A stretch of 39,862 nt of DNA from a virus, in IMG/VR virus record IMGVR_UViG_3300029797_000242, positions 1-39,862 of that record; one strand, written 5' to 3'. Below, in pieces: positions 32,820-39,862 of this stretch. The position numbers and the translations under genes are program-made. The notes under the pieces were generated by a model that saw only the letters and a program-made list of their open reading frames with translations, searched no databases and was not told the origin of the DNA. The stretch's first letter is position 1. Each line of letters begins with the position of its first letter.

Positions 32820-33339
32820 AAGACTTGCCTCCTCTAGATAGCGCTCTAAGAAAACCTATTAAAAATTCTGGTAAAAATATCCCACATTCTTCTGTTTCAA
32901 GCCATAAAGCATTTTTTTCACCAACAAACCCGGTGATAACTGTATCTTGTAAATGTTCATTGATATTAATAGTTGCTCTAAGTGGGAATAATTCATCTAC
33001 TGTTTCAACTAAATCTATTGAATCTAAAACTTCGACCACACTAGAGTTTCCTACTTTTTTCGCCACTTCTTTGGCTGTAGCTACCGCGTCTTCGTATGAT
33101 ACACAATGCCACTCTCCCATAGTTCTATATTTCTTTAACCGTGCTAGAATTTTACTTTCTACTTCATATCCATTCTGATAAGGCCCTAAGGCTATACATC
33201 TTAAAGAGAAAAACCCACCAGTTCTTTCTAAATACTTAATTCTTTCTATATAATTTTTCGAAACCCCAACTTTGACTTGGTTTTTAGGTTTTTCAATTAC
33301 ATAAACCCACTGTTCTGGCTCCTTAAATTTCTTACACAT
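32806..33339 (-). CDS. GIY-YIG/T5orf172-like protein
   Basis: This 177-residue protein has a core near residues 10-85 that fits the T5orf172/MUG113 branch of the GIY-YIG superfamily: WVYVIEKPKNQVKVGVSKNY, ERIKYLERTGG, EVESKILARLKKYR, GEWHCVSYEDAVATAKEV. The C-terminal 80 residues are unassigned. Such proteins often sit beside phage antirepressors, as here. It may be a nuclease or a DNA-binding helper. ATG follows GGAGG at 6 bases. Confidence 0.8.
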   Translation of the reverse strand: MCKKFKEPEQWVYVIEKPKNQVKVGVSKNYIERIKYLERTGGFFSLRCIALGPYQNGYEVESKILARLKKYRTMGEWHCVSYEDAVATAKEVAKKVGNSSVVEVLDSIDLVETVDELFPLRATININEHLQDTVITGFVGEKNALWLETEECGIFLPEFLIGFLRALSRGGKSYEHK

Positions 33340-33340
33340 A

Positions 33341-34090
33341 TTAATCCTCCATTTCTATCTGAGGCGAAATACCATCTGCCTTCATCAGTTCATAAATAAA
33401 AAGTCTTCCTTTTTGAGTCCAATAGGTATGAACTTTTGTATGTTGCTGACCATTTCTACCAAGATAATTATGTGTTTTAGTGCTTGTATAGCCTCTTTCT
33501 GCATACTTCTGATATAAAAGCCAGATGTTACCTTGCTTAAACTGTATTCCTTTCTTCTTCAGATAGCGGTTCATCCATATAGCTGATTTACCATAGTCCT
33601 TAGCAATAGCTGACGTTGAAATAAGATCCTTACAATTTAGAACAACATCATAATACGAGACCTTTGGTTTCATTTCTGTAATTTGCTGACTTTGAACAGC
33701 TATAGTATTTTCAAGCAGTTCATTTTGATGTTTTACTATGGCAAGTTGCTTGCTAGCATATTGCAGACCCCGCGCCATAATTGCCTCTGGAGAATTCCAT
33801 TTTTCCTCGATTGCAAGAAAGTACTTTCGGCACTCTTTTCCCTTTGGAGTGCGTTGAATCATGCATATTTCTTTTGCCATATTAATAGTTAGCTGATGAT
33901 TAGTACTTGGCCTACCTCCATTACTTTCGCTCAAAAATGAGCTAAAGTCTGTTCCCTCTACAAATCCATATTCACACATTCTTGGAAACCAATCTTTGTA
34001 AGCTGTTTTCACCTCTAAGGCTTGATGTAAATCGCGCCCAAGCACAGTAGGTTGTTCATTTTCATATTCAATTCTCACTAATTCTCTCAT
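33341..34090 (-). CDS. Phage antirepressor (AntA/AntB + KilAC)
   Basis: This 249-residue antirepressor has an N-terminal AntA/AntB-like domain (about 1-95: LVRIEYENEQPTVLGRDLHQAL, YKDWFPRMCEYGFVEGTDF, QRTPKGKECRKYF). A coiled linker (about 105-135) follows, then a C-terminal KilAC DNA-binding domain (SYYDVVLNCKDLISTSAIAKDYG to the end). It would counter the CI-type repressor during induction, but no repressor gene is in the window. It has AAGGAGGTAATTCTG before ATG and the third leader copy further upstream. Confidence 0.92.
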   Translation of the reverse strand: MRELVRIEYENEQPTVLGRDLHQALEVKTAYKDWFPRMCEYGFVEGTDFSSFLSESNGGRPSTNHQLTINMAKEICMIQRTPKGKECRKYFLAIEEKWNSPEAIMARGLQYASKQLAIVKHQNELLENTIAVQSQQITEMKPKVSYYDVVLNCKDLISTSAIAKDYGKSAIWMNRYLKKKGIQFKQGNIWLLYQKYAERGYTSTKTHNYLGRNGQQHTKVHTYWTQKGRLFIYELMKADGISPQIEMED

Positions 34091-34121
34091 CAGAATTACC
34101 TCCTTAATTTTTTTGAAGGTC

Positions 34122-34170
34122 TTGACCCTTCTAAGTGGTAGCCTTGGGAAGAAGTCAAATCTGACGATTT
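34122..34170 (-). promoter_or_regulatory. Structured leader, copy C (antirepressor operon)
   Basis: On the minus strand there is a hairpin AAATC-GTCA-GATTT (34170-34157) that overlaps the last codons and stop of the sigma-like gene. TTGAC (34158-34154), TTCTTCCCAAGG, CTA, a 5-base loop, TAG, AAGG and GTCAA (34126-34122) follow. TTGAC/GTCAA shares two bases with the first hairpin, so the two may exclude each other. The usual Shine-Dalgarno of the antirepressor lies about 20 bases further on, outside the stem. Confidence 0.6.
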
Positions 34171-34727
34171 TTATATTCTTTTTGAAGTTTTTTTGTTGCC
34201 CGCTTTAATTTCTGAGTGATATTATTCTCATCAGCTCCTATAGTTCTTGCATATTCACGTATAGAAATGCCATTTATGCGAACTGCAATAAAAGCATCTG
34301 CCCACTCTGGTTTCTTAACTAAGACTTCTCGGATCCAACTAGTAATTTCTTCATTTTCATAGTCTCTACTTCGTGAATCTTCATCTGATGAAGTGCACAG
34401 ATAATCCATAATGTTAAAGGACTTATCATCTTGTTCTGCCTGGATATATCCTGCTTTGCCATTCATTTTTTTCATCTTAGGAGTAGCATCGATATGTCTG
34501 GTTTCTCTTCTCCACCCGTTGTATTCACGCTTGTTCATAATGTCAAATACTTCCTGAACCGTTTCACAGCGCTTAACCTCGTCTTTCTTTTCAGACTTAG
34601 CCTCTGCAAGACGTTGCTCATAGTCGATATCCAGCATGACGCTGTAATCTCCATCTGGAATTTCAATTGTGGTGTAGTTCTTGTGGCCGTTTTTGATGTT
34701 GTCTTCATATAAAACTCGAATCTTCAT
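34155..34727 (-). CDS. Sigma-70-like phage regulator
   Basis: This 190-residue protein has a C-terminal region (about 125-188: EITSWIREVLVKKPEWADAFIAV, NGISIREYARTIGADENNITQKLKRATKKLQ) resembling sigma region 4/helix-turn-helix. The N-terminus is short and beta-rich (KIRVLYEDN, TIEIPDG). Such proteins occur in clostridial mobile elements as sigma-like regulators. It is the first larger gene of the early block. Its RBS (AAAGGAAT) lies in the 3' arm of a hairpin GTATTCC/GGAATAC, so translation may be controlled. Confidence 0.75.
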   Translation of the reverse strand: MKIRVLYEDNIKNGHKNYTTIEIPDGDYSVMLDIDYEQRLAEAKSEKKDEVKRCETVQEVFDIMNKREYNGWRRETRHIDATPKMKKMNGKAGYIQAEQDDKSFNIMDYLCTSSDEDSRSRDYENEEITSWIREVLVKKPEWADAFIAVRINGISIREYARTIGADENNITQKLKRATKKLQKEYKNRQI

Positions 34728-35028
34728 AAAGTATTCCTTTCCGCCTTATGCATTGGGCGGCGGAATACAAAAGAGCCTGTAGTGAAGATGACCACAGACT
34801 CCGCTTGTCCTAAAAAAGAGCGCACGAAAGTACGGTGGGTGCATCTTCATTCCAAACACAGTCTTTATTACTGTGTTCTGAACTCTTATGCATCCCGCCG
34901 TCCGTATGCGCACTAGGACTTTGAGATTGATTTTGTTGAGCGATAACCGCTCTGGATAGATTTCTCCCTTAGGGAAGATAGGTAGGCTGATTATTCAAAT
35001 CTGTCGCTACCTATCATTTGTTCTGAAA
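34728..35028 (-). ncRNA. Structured leader RNA candidate before sigma-like gene
   Basis: These 300 bases contain no credible gene but hold a chain of hairpins on the minus strand: GATAGGTAG/CTACCTATC, the palindrome TCCCTAAGGGA, GAGCG-GTTAT-CGCTC, AACACAGT/ACTGTGTT, and CGTAC-TTTC-GTGCG followed by CTCTTTTTT (terminator-like). The last is GTATTCC/GGAATAC with an inner CCGCC/GGCGG that encloses the next RBS. The element TGCATAAG appears twice. The arrangement resembles a long cis-regulatory leader with an attenuator and a masked RBS, or a stable phage ncRNA. I cannot match it to a named class. Confidence 0.6.
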
Positions 35029-35169
35029 TTACTTTTTCTTGCTTGGTCTTGTTTGACTTAAAGCACTTCCAGCAACCGACTTGGCTTTCTTGCTGTAGCG
35101 ACCATCGTTAAGAATTTTGCTTGCTTTTGACGCAACTCTCTTAGATGTTTGCTTCGTATTCTTTCGCAT
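35029..35169 (-). CDS. Small basic conserved protein (46 aa)
   Basis: This is a short gene with a strong RBS (GTAGGAGGTGAACATA ATG). The product starts MRKNTKQTSKRVASKASKIL and ends with RPSKKK. It is rich in Lys, Ser and Arg and contains RYSKKAKSVAGSALSQ. Similar 45-50-residue basic proteins precede regulatory genes in clostridial elements. The charge suggests nucleic-acid binding, but the role is unknown. Confidence 0.7.
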   Translation of the reverse strand: MRKNTKQTSKRVASKASKILNDGRYSKKAKSVAGSALSQTRPSKKK

Positions 35170-35299
35170 TATGTTCACCTCCTACATCTAATGAATTTCA
35201 AAGATAATCCTTTGATATTTCTATTATCGCTAATAGTTCGTCTTCAAAATATGGATGCAGTAGGGATGGAATATGGATAGTGTATGGTAATTAAAAAAG

Positions 35300-35334
35300 G
35301 ACAAAAAAAAGCCCCCTGCATTTCTGCAGGAGGC
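35300..35334 (-). terminator. Strong terminator after hamB
   Basis: On the minus strand a GC-rich stem GCCTCCTGCA/TGCAGGGGGC with a GAAA loop is followed by eight T. It lies within 50 bases of the hamB stop and closes the defence operon. The 130 bases between here and the 46-aa gene are AT-rich and should hold the early promoter, but I see no convincing -35/-10 pair. Confidence 0.88.
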
Positions 35335-35351
35335 CTAATTAATGCTTAAAA

Positions 35352-37967
35352 CTAGTCAATAAATAGTTCAGGCATATTAAATTGTATATCGTGTGCTTCG
35401 GTTTCAACGCCGATATTACCACACGTGAGTATCGAACGGTGGATTTTTATTTCACCATCAACTTCTATTAAATATTTATTCTGATTAGATGGTTGTTCTA
35501 TATATTTTGAAGATTCTCGTGAAAAACCACTTTGTTGAAGAAAAATAGTCAAAGGATTTGTTGTACCGTATTCCACATATTCATACCAATCATTTTGGAA
35601 ATGATCTACTTGATGTACATCCTTATATTCCAGGGAAAATTTCCTAAAATAATTTGAGATACTAAATAAAAGGACATTTTCAATTACACCAAGTGTTTCA
35701 GCAATAATATAGTTTTTGTGGGATTTGGAGTTCTTATTATAAACATCAGCCATTTTCATATTGCCAACCCATACACCTGTATTTGGATTTTTCTCTTTAT
35801 ATTTAAGTGCATGGTATATAATCTGACTAAGACCACTGCCCCTAATCCATCTTAATAGGATAACCGCATACCATCTTATAACGGAATCCTCTCGATAAAT
35901 ACCTGTTTTGCCTATTGTTCGTTTTTCATAGATATCCCATTTGAACACCTTTCTAAGCTTCATTAGAAAATCAACAACTTCTTCGAAATCGACCTCATCA
36001 TTTTCTCCTGTTAATTTTGGATATTCTTGCCCACTTTCAACAAGGGCCCTTAAGTTAATAATTTGGTCGTATGAAAAATTGATATCGTCACTTGTCTTTT
36101 CGACAGGAAAGTTTTCTTTTATTTTATATTCACTTTCTTCATCTAATAGCGATGAAAAAGCTTCTCGTATAGGTGTAATATTATCCTCTGCAATATCTTT
36201 GGTAAAAATCATTGCAAATTTTCGCAACGCTTCAAAGTCCTTTGAGGTTGTTGCTTCACGAACCTTGGTCAGTTCCATGTCACCACGAGCTAAATCATCA
36301 ACTACCAAGTTCAAATATTTTTTGTTATCTATTATGTTAATGGAAATCTCCTGTTCCGGAACGTCGTTTTGAAGTAAATTAATATAATTCTGAGTTTTAA
36401 GTCTATCCTCCATGCGAATCAAGAACACATTTCCATATAAATTATATTTTATCCGCCCAACACGTCCTACCAAGTTTCTAAATTCCACTTCATCCATATT
36501 AGAATTTCCGTTTCTATAGCTTGTAATAAATAAGTTATCTGCTGGTAGATTTACTCCTTCAACAAGTGTGCTAGTACAGAATATTGTTCTTAGAATACCA
36601 TCAACAAAACTCTTCTCTATTCTTAATCGGATGTTGGTAGGGAGGTATCCGACATGATATGCTACCCCTCGTTGTATTAAATCAGCAAGATAACAATCAC
36701 TATGGACCTCAGTACGGATATCATTAGCTAATGAGATAAGCTTTTCATCATCTTTAATAGGAAGTTTGGTTGCATATTGTACAGCATAATCGACAACTTT
36801 TTGTCTCGAATTGCAATAGATAATGTTTTGTTGTGTGGATCCAACTCGATTAACAATATCACTCAACTCATCTTCTTGTGGTATATCTCCTATCAATGAT
36901 AATGATTTAGAATAATCATTATGAAAGTAGGCTTGACCTTCGCATAAATCCAGAAAATATTTAAACTGGCATACTGGTGTATATTTTGATGCTAGTTTTT
37001 TTACTTCATCTATATTGATTTTTGGTATCAAACCGAGGTAAACTTCTGGGTTTGGAATATTTGGAGACGCAAAAACTACTGTTGGCATTTCCTTCATCTT
37101 AGATAGCTGTGCAATCACTTTATAATAATAAGCACTACGCCCACCTCTGTCTGATATTTTATGAGCCTCATCTACAAACAGAAAATCAATTTTTATTTTG
37201 GGCATACCTATCATCATATGAAGCAGACGTTCTGGAGTCATAACAAAAATAAAGCTGTGTTCTTGTTGTAATACAATATCTCCAGATGCACTGACAACAC
37301 GATAATTTGTTTCTTTTAGCTTTTCTTGAAGACTTCCAATTATTTCACTTCGTACTTCGTTTATTAAAGCTTTCGTGGGTACAAGAATAGCATAATTCTT
37401 GGTTGAACCTTTTTCTATTTGTTGTTTAATATATGTTTGTACGACAAATGATTTGCCCATTGAGGTAGGTCCAGAATAGCTAAAGTACTTATAATTTAAT
37501 CCATCATATACATCTTTCTGATCATGAAAAAAATAACTTCCCTCATCACCTGGTATTTGTAATCTAGATTTATCATACTCAAAATACAAACCATCAAACA
37601 CATCAGAAGTTTGAAATCCCTCAATATAAGTAGATTTCAAGCCACGATAATTACCAACTGTCGAAAGAACAGAACCGAGGTAATACTTGACTACTAAGTC
37701 TTCCGGATAAACAATACTTAATAAAATTACGAGTTCCTGACCCCACAATCGATGTTTATCACGTTTGTCTGGTAGGGTAGATTTTGCTAACAGGTCCGCA
37801 AATCTTAATGCATCTTTTATGTTTATCTCTTTTTGCTGTTTCCTTAACTTAAACAAATTGATTGAGTAATTATAAAGCAATGATTCGTATATCTCTTTTA
37901 AATAATCATTCTTGTCAATATCTCTATACAACGCTTCGGCAAGAGTTTGATTTCTTGGTGTTTGCAT
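35352..37967 (-). CDS. hamB: HamB, Hachiman-type superfamily 2 helicase
   Basis: This 871-residue superfamily 2 helicase has Walker A GPTSMGKS (166-173), TPERLL, DEAH (266-269), a FASPN motif III, QNIIYCNSRQK (motif IV), CTSTLVEGVNLPADN (motif V) and NLVGRVGRIKYNLYG (motif VI). The C-terminal 300 residues are a helical helper domain. Its start at MQTPRN has GGGAGG 7 bases upstream and lies 4 bases after the hamA stop. In Hachiman, HamB is thought to sense damaged or foreign DNA and license the HamA effector. It is visibly AT-rich, like hamA. Confidence 0.88.
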   Translation of the reverse strand: MQTPRNQTLAEALYRDIDKNDYLKEIYESLLYNYSINLFKLRKQQKEINIKDALRFADLLAKSTLPDKRDKHRLWGQELVILLSIVYPEDLVVKYYLGSVLSTVGNYRGLKSTYIEGFQTSDVFDGLYFEYDKSRLQIPGDEGSYFFHDQKDVYDGLNYKYFSYSGPTSMGKSFVVQTYIKQQIEKGSTKNYAILVPTKALINEVRSEIIGSLQEKLKETNYRVVSASGDIVLQQEHSFIFVMTPERLLHMMIGMPKIKIDFLFVDEAHKISDRGGRSAYYYKVIAQLSKMKEMPTVVFASPNIPNPEVYLGLIPKINIDEVKKLASKYTPVCQFKYFLDLCEGQAYFHNDYSKSLSLIGDIPQEDELSDIVNRVGSTQQNIIYCNSRQKVVDYAVQYATKLPIKDDEKLISLANDIRTEVHSDCYLADLIQRGVAYHVGYLPTNIRLRIEKSFVDGILRTIFCTSTLVEGVNLPADNLFITSYRNGNSNMDEVEFRNLVGRVGRIKYNLYGNVFLIRMEDRLKTQNYINLLQNDVPEQEISINIIDNKKYLNLVVDDLARGDMELTKVREATTSKDFEALRKFAMIFTKDIAEDNITPIREAFSSLLDEESEYKIKENFPVEKTSDDINFSYDQIINLRALVESGQEYPKLTGENDEVDFEEVVDFLMKLRKVFKWDIYEKRTIGKTGIYREDSVIRWYAVILLRWIRGSGLSQIIYHALKYKEKNPNTGVWVGNMKMADVYNKNSKSHKNYIIAETLGVIENVLLFSISNYFRKFSLEYKDVHQVDHFQNDWYEYVEYGTTNPLTIFLQQSGFSRESSKYIEQPSNQNKYLIEVDGEIKIHRSILTCGNIGVETEAHDIQFNMPELFID

Positions 37968-37971
37968 CCTC

Positions 37972-39429
37972 CTACCTCCCATCAAGCATTTCCGATATAA
38001 TACTGCTTTTCTCTAATGGAGCATCATTAAAGGGCACAACGTAAAAATAAAAATTATACCCACTCATACCGTTATCAAAAATTTTCTGTTCAATATACGG
38101 CTTTAGAGCAGAAATATCTTTCTTCATCTGTTCTTTGACTGCAATACGATACTTGTTATTATTAGTTTCTGTGTAGCCTAACGAAAGTGTATAACCAAGG
38201 AAAACACCAAAGGCCATATCTGGTTTTGCTACACTAGCTTTATTAGGTATCAGAAGATTAACCATATAATTTGTTGTATCCGAATCATATATGCTTCCGT
38301 GTGTGGTGTTCTCCACCATCTTTAATTCAGTGTCACTGTTACTTTCAATCTCAATAATCTTATCGAATGCGCGGTCAATCGCTAAGGCTAAATCTCCATA
38401 AACATCTGATGCACCAAAGACAAGTTGATGGAATAGCTGGCCATTATCATTTATAGCAAGCAGGTGAACCCCATCACTTTTACTTTCGATATTTCTACCT
38501 AGATCATTTATTTCGATTTTGCTCATTATTTTAGGTGCATTTAGCTCTTGTTCCATAAATACATAAAGGAGCATTTCTCCTAGGACCGTTTCTGCAGAGG
38601 CTCCATAAGCTTGCATAAATTTAATTAAAGCTTGTGATCCTATAGCAGAACTTTTCTTTGAAGTAACAAGTCTGTTTGTTTTGGCTCTAGAAAAGACATA
38701 GTTTCCTATGTTATCCACAAGATATTCCTTTAGCGCCCTAAACTTAAACTTGCAATTATTAGCGTCAACACCGTATATATGTACATTGGACGGATTAGAT
38801 AAACCGAATATGTTTATAGATGAGGCTTTTTCAAATACCCTGTCAAAAGTCGGGTCATGTAAAGTCTTTTGCAAAGGAATTTGAGTTTCTGTTTTTGTAT
38901 CTTCAAAATAAATTTGCTCGTCAGATAGATCAAAAGACTCAACAAATTTTTTATCGATCTCTTTTATTCCTTCTTGACATCCTTGGTTTTTTACTTCAAT
39001 TATTGCATAATAAAACACCGAGGCTAAAAGCGCAGAAAAGCTAAATGTAGAGCTACTTATAATATTGCTTTTTTCATACCCCTTAAAATATCCAATCACA
39101 AAATGGTCTTGAAGTGATACATCCTCGCGCAAAACTTCCTTAATAGCCCTAACTACCGATTCCCGCTTACTATCTTTTATTAACTTAACTACTTTATTTT
39201 GAAATACTCTTTCTGCATCTTCAAATGATGTATCTCTAGCAGCGGCAATCACATCTGGTGGTACATTATTCCGGCCACTTTTGAGATGTCCAGGCAAGGA
39301 ACTATCAAAAGAATTTGTTGTTTGAGAATAAGAAGAAAAGATAGCATCGCACAACAAATCATTCGTAACTTTCTGGTTACGAGCTTGATACAATATGTGC
39401 ATAAGTGTACCAAAACATAATCGTTTCAT
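37972..39429 (-). CDS. hamA: HamA-like (DUF1837) Hachiman effector, long variant
   Basis: This 485-residue protein starts at MKRLCFG, 7 bases after AGGAGG; the longer reading by 26 codons has no RBS. Residues about 275-420 match the HamA C-terminal domain (GEMLLYVFMEQELNAPKIMSKIE, KSDGVHLL, QLVFGASDVYGDL, AIDRAFDKI). About 250 residues in front form a helical domain (GTLMHILYQARNQKVTNDLL, RNNVPPDVIAAARD, FSALLASVFYYAI) that I do not recognise and that typical HamA lacks. Where the family normally shows an E-x-K nuclease motif this one reads GASD, so the active site may be lost or moved. Pairing with hamB supports the Hachiman call. Confidence 0.8.
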   Translation of the reverse strand: MKRLCFGTLMHILYQARNQKVTNDLLCDAIFSSYSQTTNSFDSSLPGHLKSGRNNVPPDVIAAARDTSFEDAERVFQNKVVKLIKDSKRESVVRAIKEVLREDVSLQDHFVIGYFKGYEKSNIISSSTFSFSALLASVFYYAIIEVKNQGCQEGIKEIDKKFVESFDLSDEQIYFEDTKTETQIPLQKTLHDPTFDRVFEKASSINIFGLSNPSNVHIYGVDANNCKFKFRALKEYLVDNIGNYVFSRAKTNRLVTSKKSSAIGSQALIKFMQAYGASAETVLGEMLLYVFMEQELNAPKIMSKIEINDLGRNIESKSDGVHLLAINDNGQLFHQLVFGASDVYGDLALAIDRAFDKIIEIESNSDTELKMVENTTHGSIYDSDTTNYMVNLLIPNKASVAKPDMAFGVFLGYTLSLGYTETNNNKYRIAVKEQMKKDISALKPYIEQKIFDNGMSGYNFYFYVVPFNDAPLEKSSIISEMLDGR

Positions 39430-39499
39430 TGCGATGCCTCCTATTATTCTATTACAGCAATTTTTATATAATCGATCGACTCCATCACCATGACTATGC

Positions 39500-39638
39500 T
39501 TAATCATTAGACTCAGAGTATCTACAGTCTAGCTTGGAAGGGTTCTCTTCTATATAAAATGATAGCTCCTTGTATATTTCATTATAAAATAGAGCTTTTA
39601 CGACATCCCTAAAAGAGTTTATTTCCCCATTCCTCCAA
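39500..39638 (-). pseudogene. Gene remnant upstream of hamA
   Basis: Between ydbC and hamA one frame stays open, reading NGEINSFRDVVKALFYNEIYKE, then LSFYIEENPSKLDCRYSESND and a stop. It has no ATG, GTG or TTG in frame and opens right after the ydbC TAG. It looks like the C-terminal end of a lost protein, or a short read-through extension. The call is weak because the region is short. Confidence 0.35.
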
Positions 39639-39640
39639 CT

Positions 39641-39862
39641 CTAAAGTTCCATTTCATTCAGTATCTCCCTAAGCTTTTTAAGTTCTTCTACGCTTAAGGT
39701 TACACCTTTGCCCATCTTCTCATGTTCAGGTGCCCAATCTCTGATGTCATATTTAGGTTCCCTGTCATTCCAGCTGATTAAATTCAGCTCCTTTGACCAA
39801 CCTTTATTGTTTTCGGATAGAGCACCCACAGTTTTTTTGATTTCGTATTTTATATCCGCCAT
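39641..39862 (-). CDS. YdbC/PC4-like ssDNA-binding protein
   Basis: This 73-residue protein has the PC4/YdbC pattern: IKYEIKKTVGALSENNKGWSKELNLISWNDREPKYDIRDWAPEHEKMGKGVTLS, ending in an ELKKLREILNEMEL helix. The family binds single-strand DNA as a dimer and is found in many Firmicute prophages. The start codon is at the window edge, so the upstream region cannot be judged. It precedes the hamA/hamB pair, but no coupling signal links them. Confidence 0.9.
   Translation of the reverse strand: MADIKYEIKKTVGALSENNKGWSKELNLISWNDREPKYDIRDWAPEHEKMGKGVTLSVEELKKLREILNEMEL

Noticed and set aside
39641-39862. ydbC as a third Hachiman component
   Set aside because: YdbC/PC4 proteins are common in prophages without hamAB, and a gap of about 210 bases with its own remnant separates it from hamA.
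1-39862. tRNA or rRNA genes, or a CI-like repressor
   Set aside because: None was recognised on either strand; the repressor presumably lies beyond the right edge.

Overview
The window is almost entirely one temperate siphovirus (HK97-type) prophage of a low-GC Gram-positive host. A Clostridia or Tissierellia-like anaerobe is the best guess, from strong AGGAGG Shine-Dalgarno sites, a large serine recombinase used as integrase, and the gene set DUF2800/DUF2815/PolA/VirE/VRR-NUC/SNF2/DUF1492/DUF4314. Every convincing gene reads on the minus strand, so transcription runs from high to low coordinates. Neither prophage end nor a CI-like repressor is visible.

Layout in transcription order. (1) 39.9-35.3 kb: a YdbC/PC4-like ssDNA-binding protein, a gene remnant, then a two-gene Hachiman-type defence operon (hamA, hamB) closed by a strong terminator. 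(2) 35.2-27.1 kb: early genes. A 46-aa basic protein is followed by about 300 bp of noncoding, hairpin-rich sequence leading into a sigma-like regulator. Then come an AntA/KilAC antirepressor, a GIY-YIG-like protein, a DUF4406-like protein, a VirE primase-helicase, a VRR-NUC nuclease, an HNH nuclease, an SNF2 helicase broken by a frameshift at its Walker A site, and a DUF1492/ArpU-like late regulator. (3) 27.1-20.5 kb: a candidate late promoter with a hairpin just downstream, then HNH, a candidate cos region, TerS, MetK, a ParB-methyltransferase fusion, small conserved genes and TerL. (4) 20.5-19.8 kb: a lincosamide-nucleotidyltransferase-like gene with its own promoter, inserted as a moron between TerL and portal. 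(5) 19.8-8.9 kb: portal, ClpP-type protease, capsid, connectors, tail genes (with a -1 frameshift G/GT chaperone), tape measure and tail tip. (6) 8.8-7.1 kb: holin, two small zinc-ribbon proteins, amidase. (7) 7.1-0 kb: a second replication block (DUF2800 nuclease, DUF2815 SSB, HNH, PolA) and the serine recombinase with a catalytically empty partner.

Two regulatory signals stand out. A short structured leader (hairpin plus a core containing GGCTACCA) occurs three times, in front of each of the three early/lysogeny-type blocks: antirepressor to VirE, DUF2800 to PolA, and the recombinase block. Separately, the late region has a series of intrinsic-terminator-like hairpins, each immediately before the RBS of a functional block, starting about 20 bp after the candidate late promoter. 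That pattern suggests antitermination or attenuation.

The cargo genes (hamAB, the lnu-like gene, MetK plus methyltransferase) look like fitness or defence modules. The least-described items are the triplicated leader, the roughly 300-bp leader before the sigma-like gene, and the HamA variant, which has a long N-terminal extension and no visible ExK nuclease motif. All calls come from reading the sequence; no database search was run.
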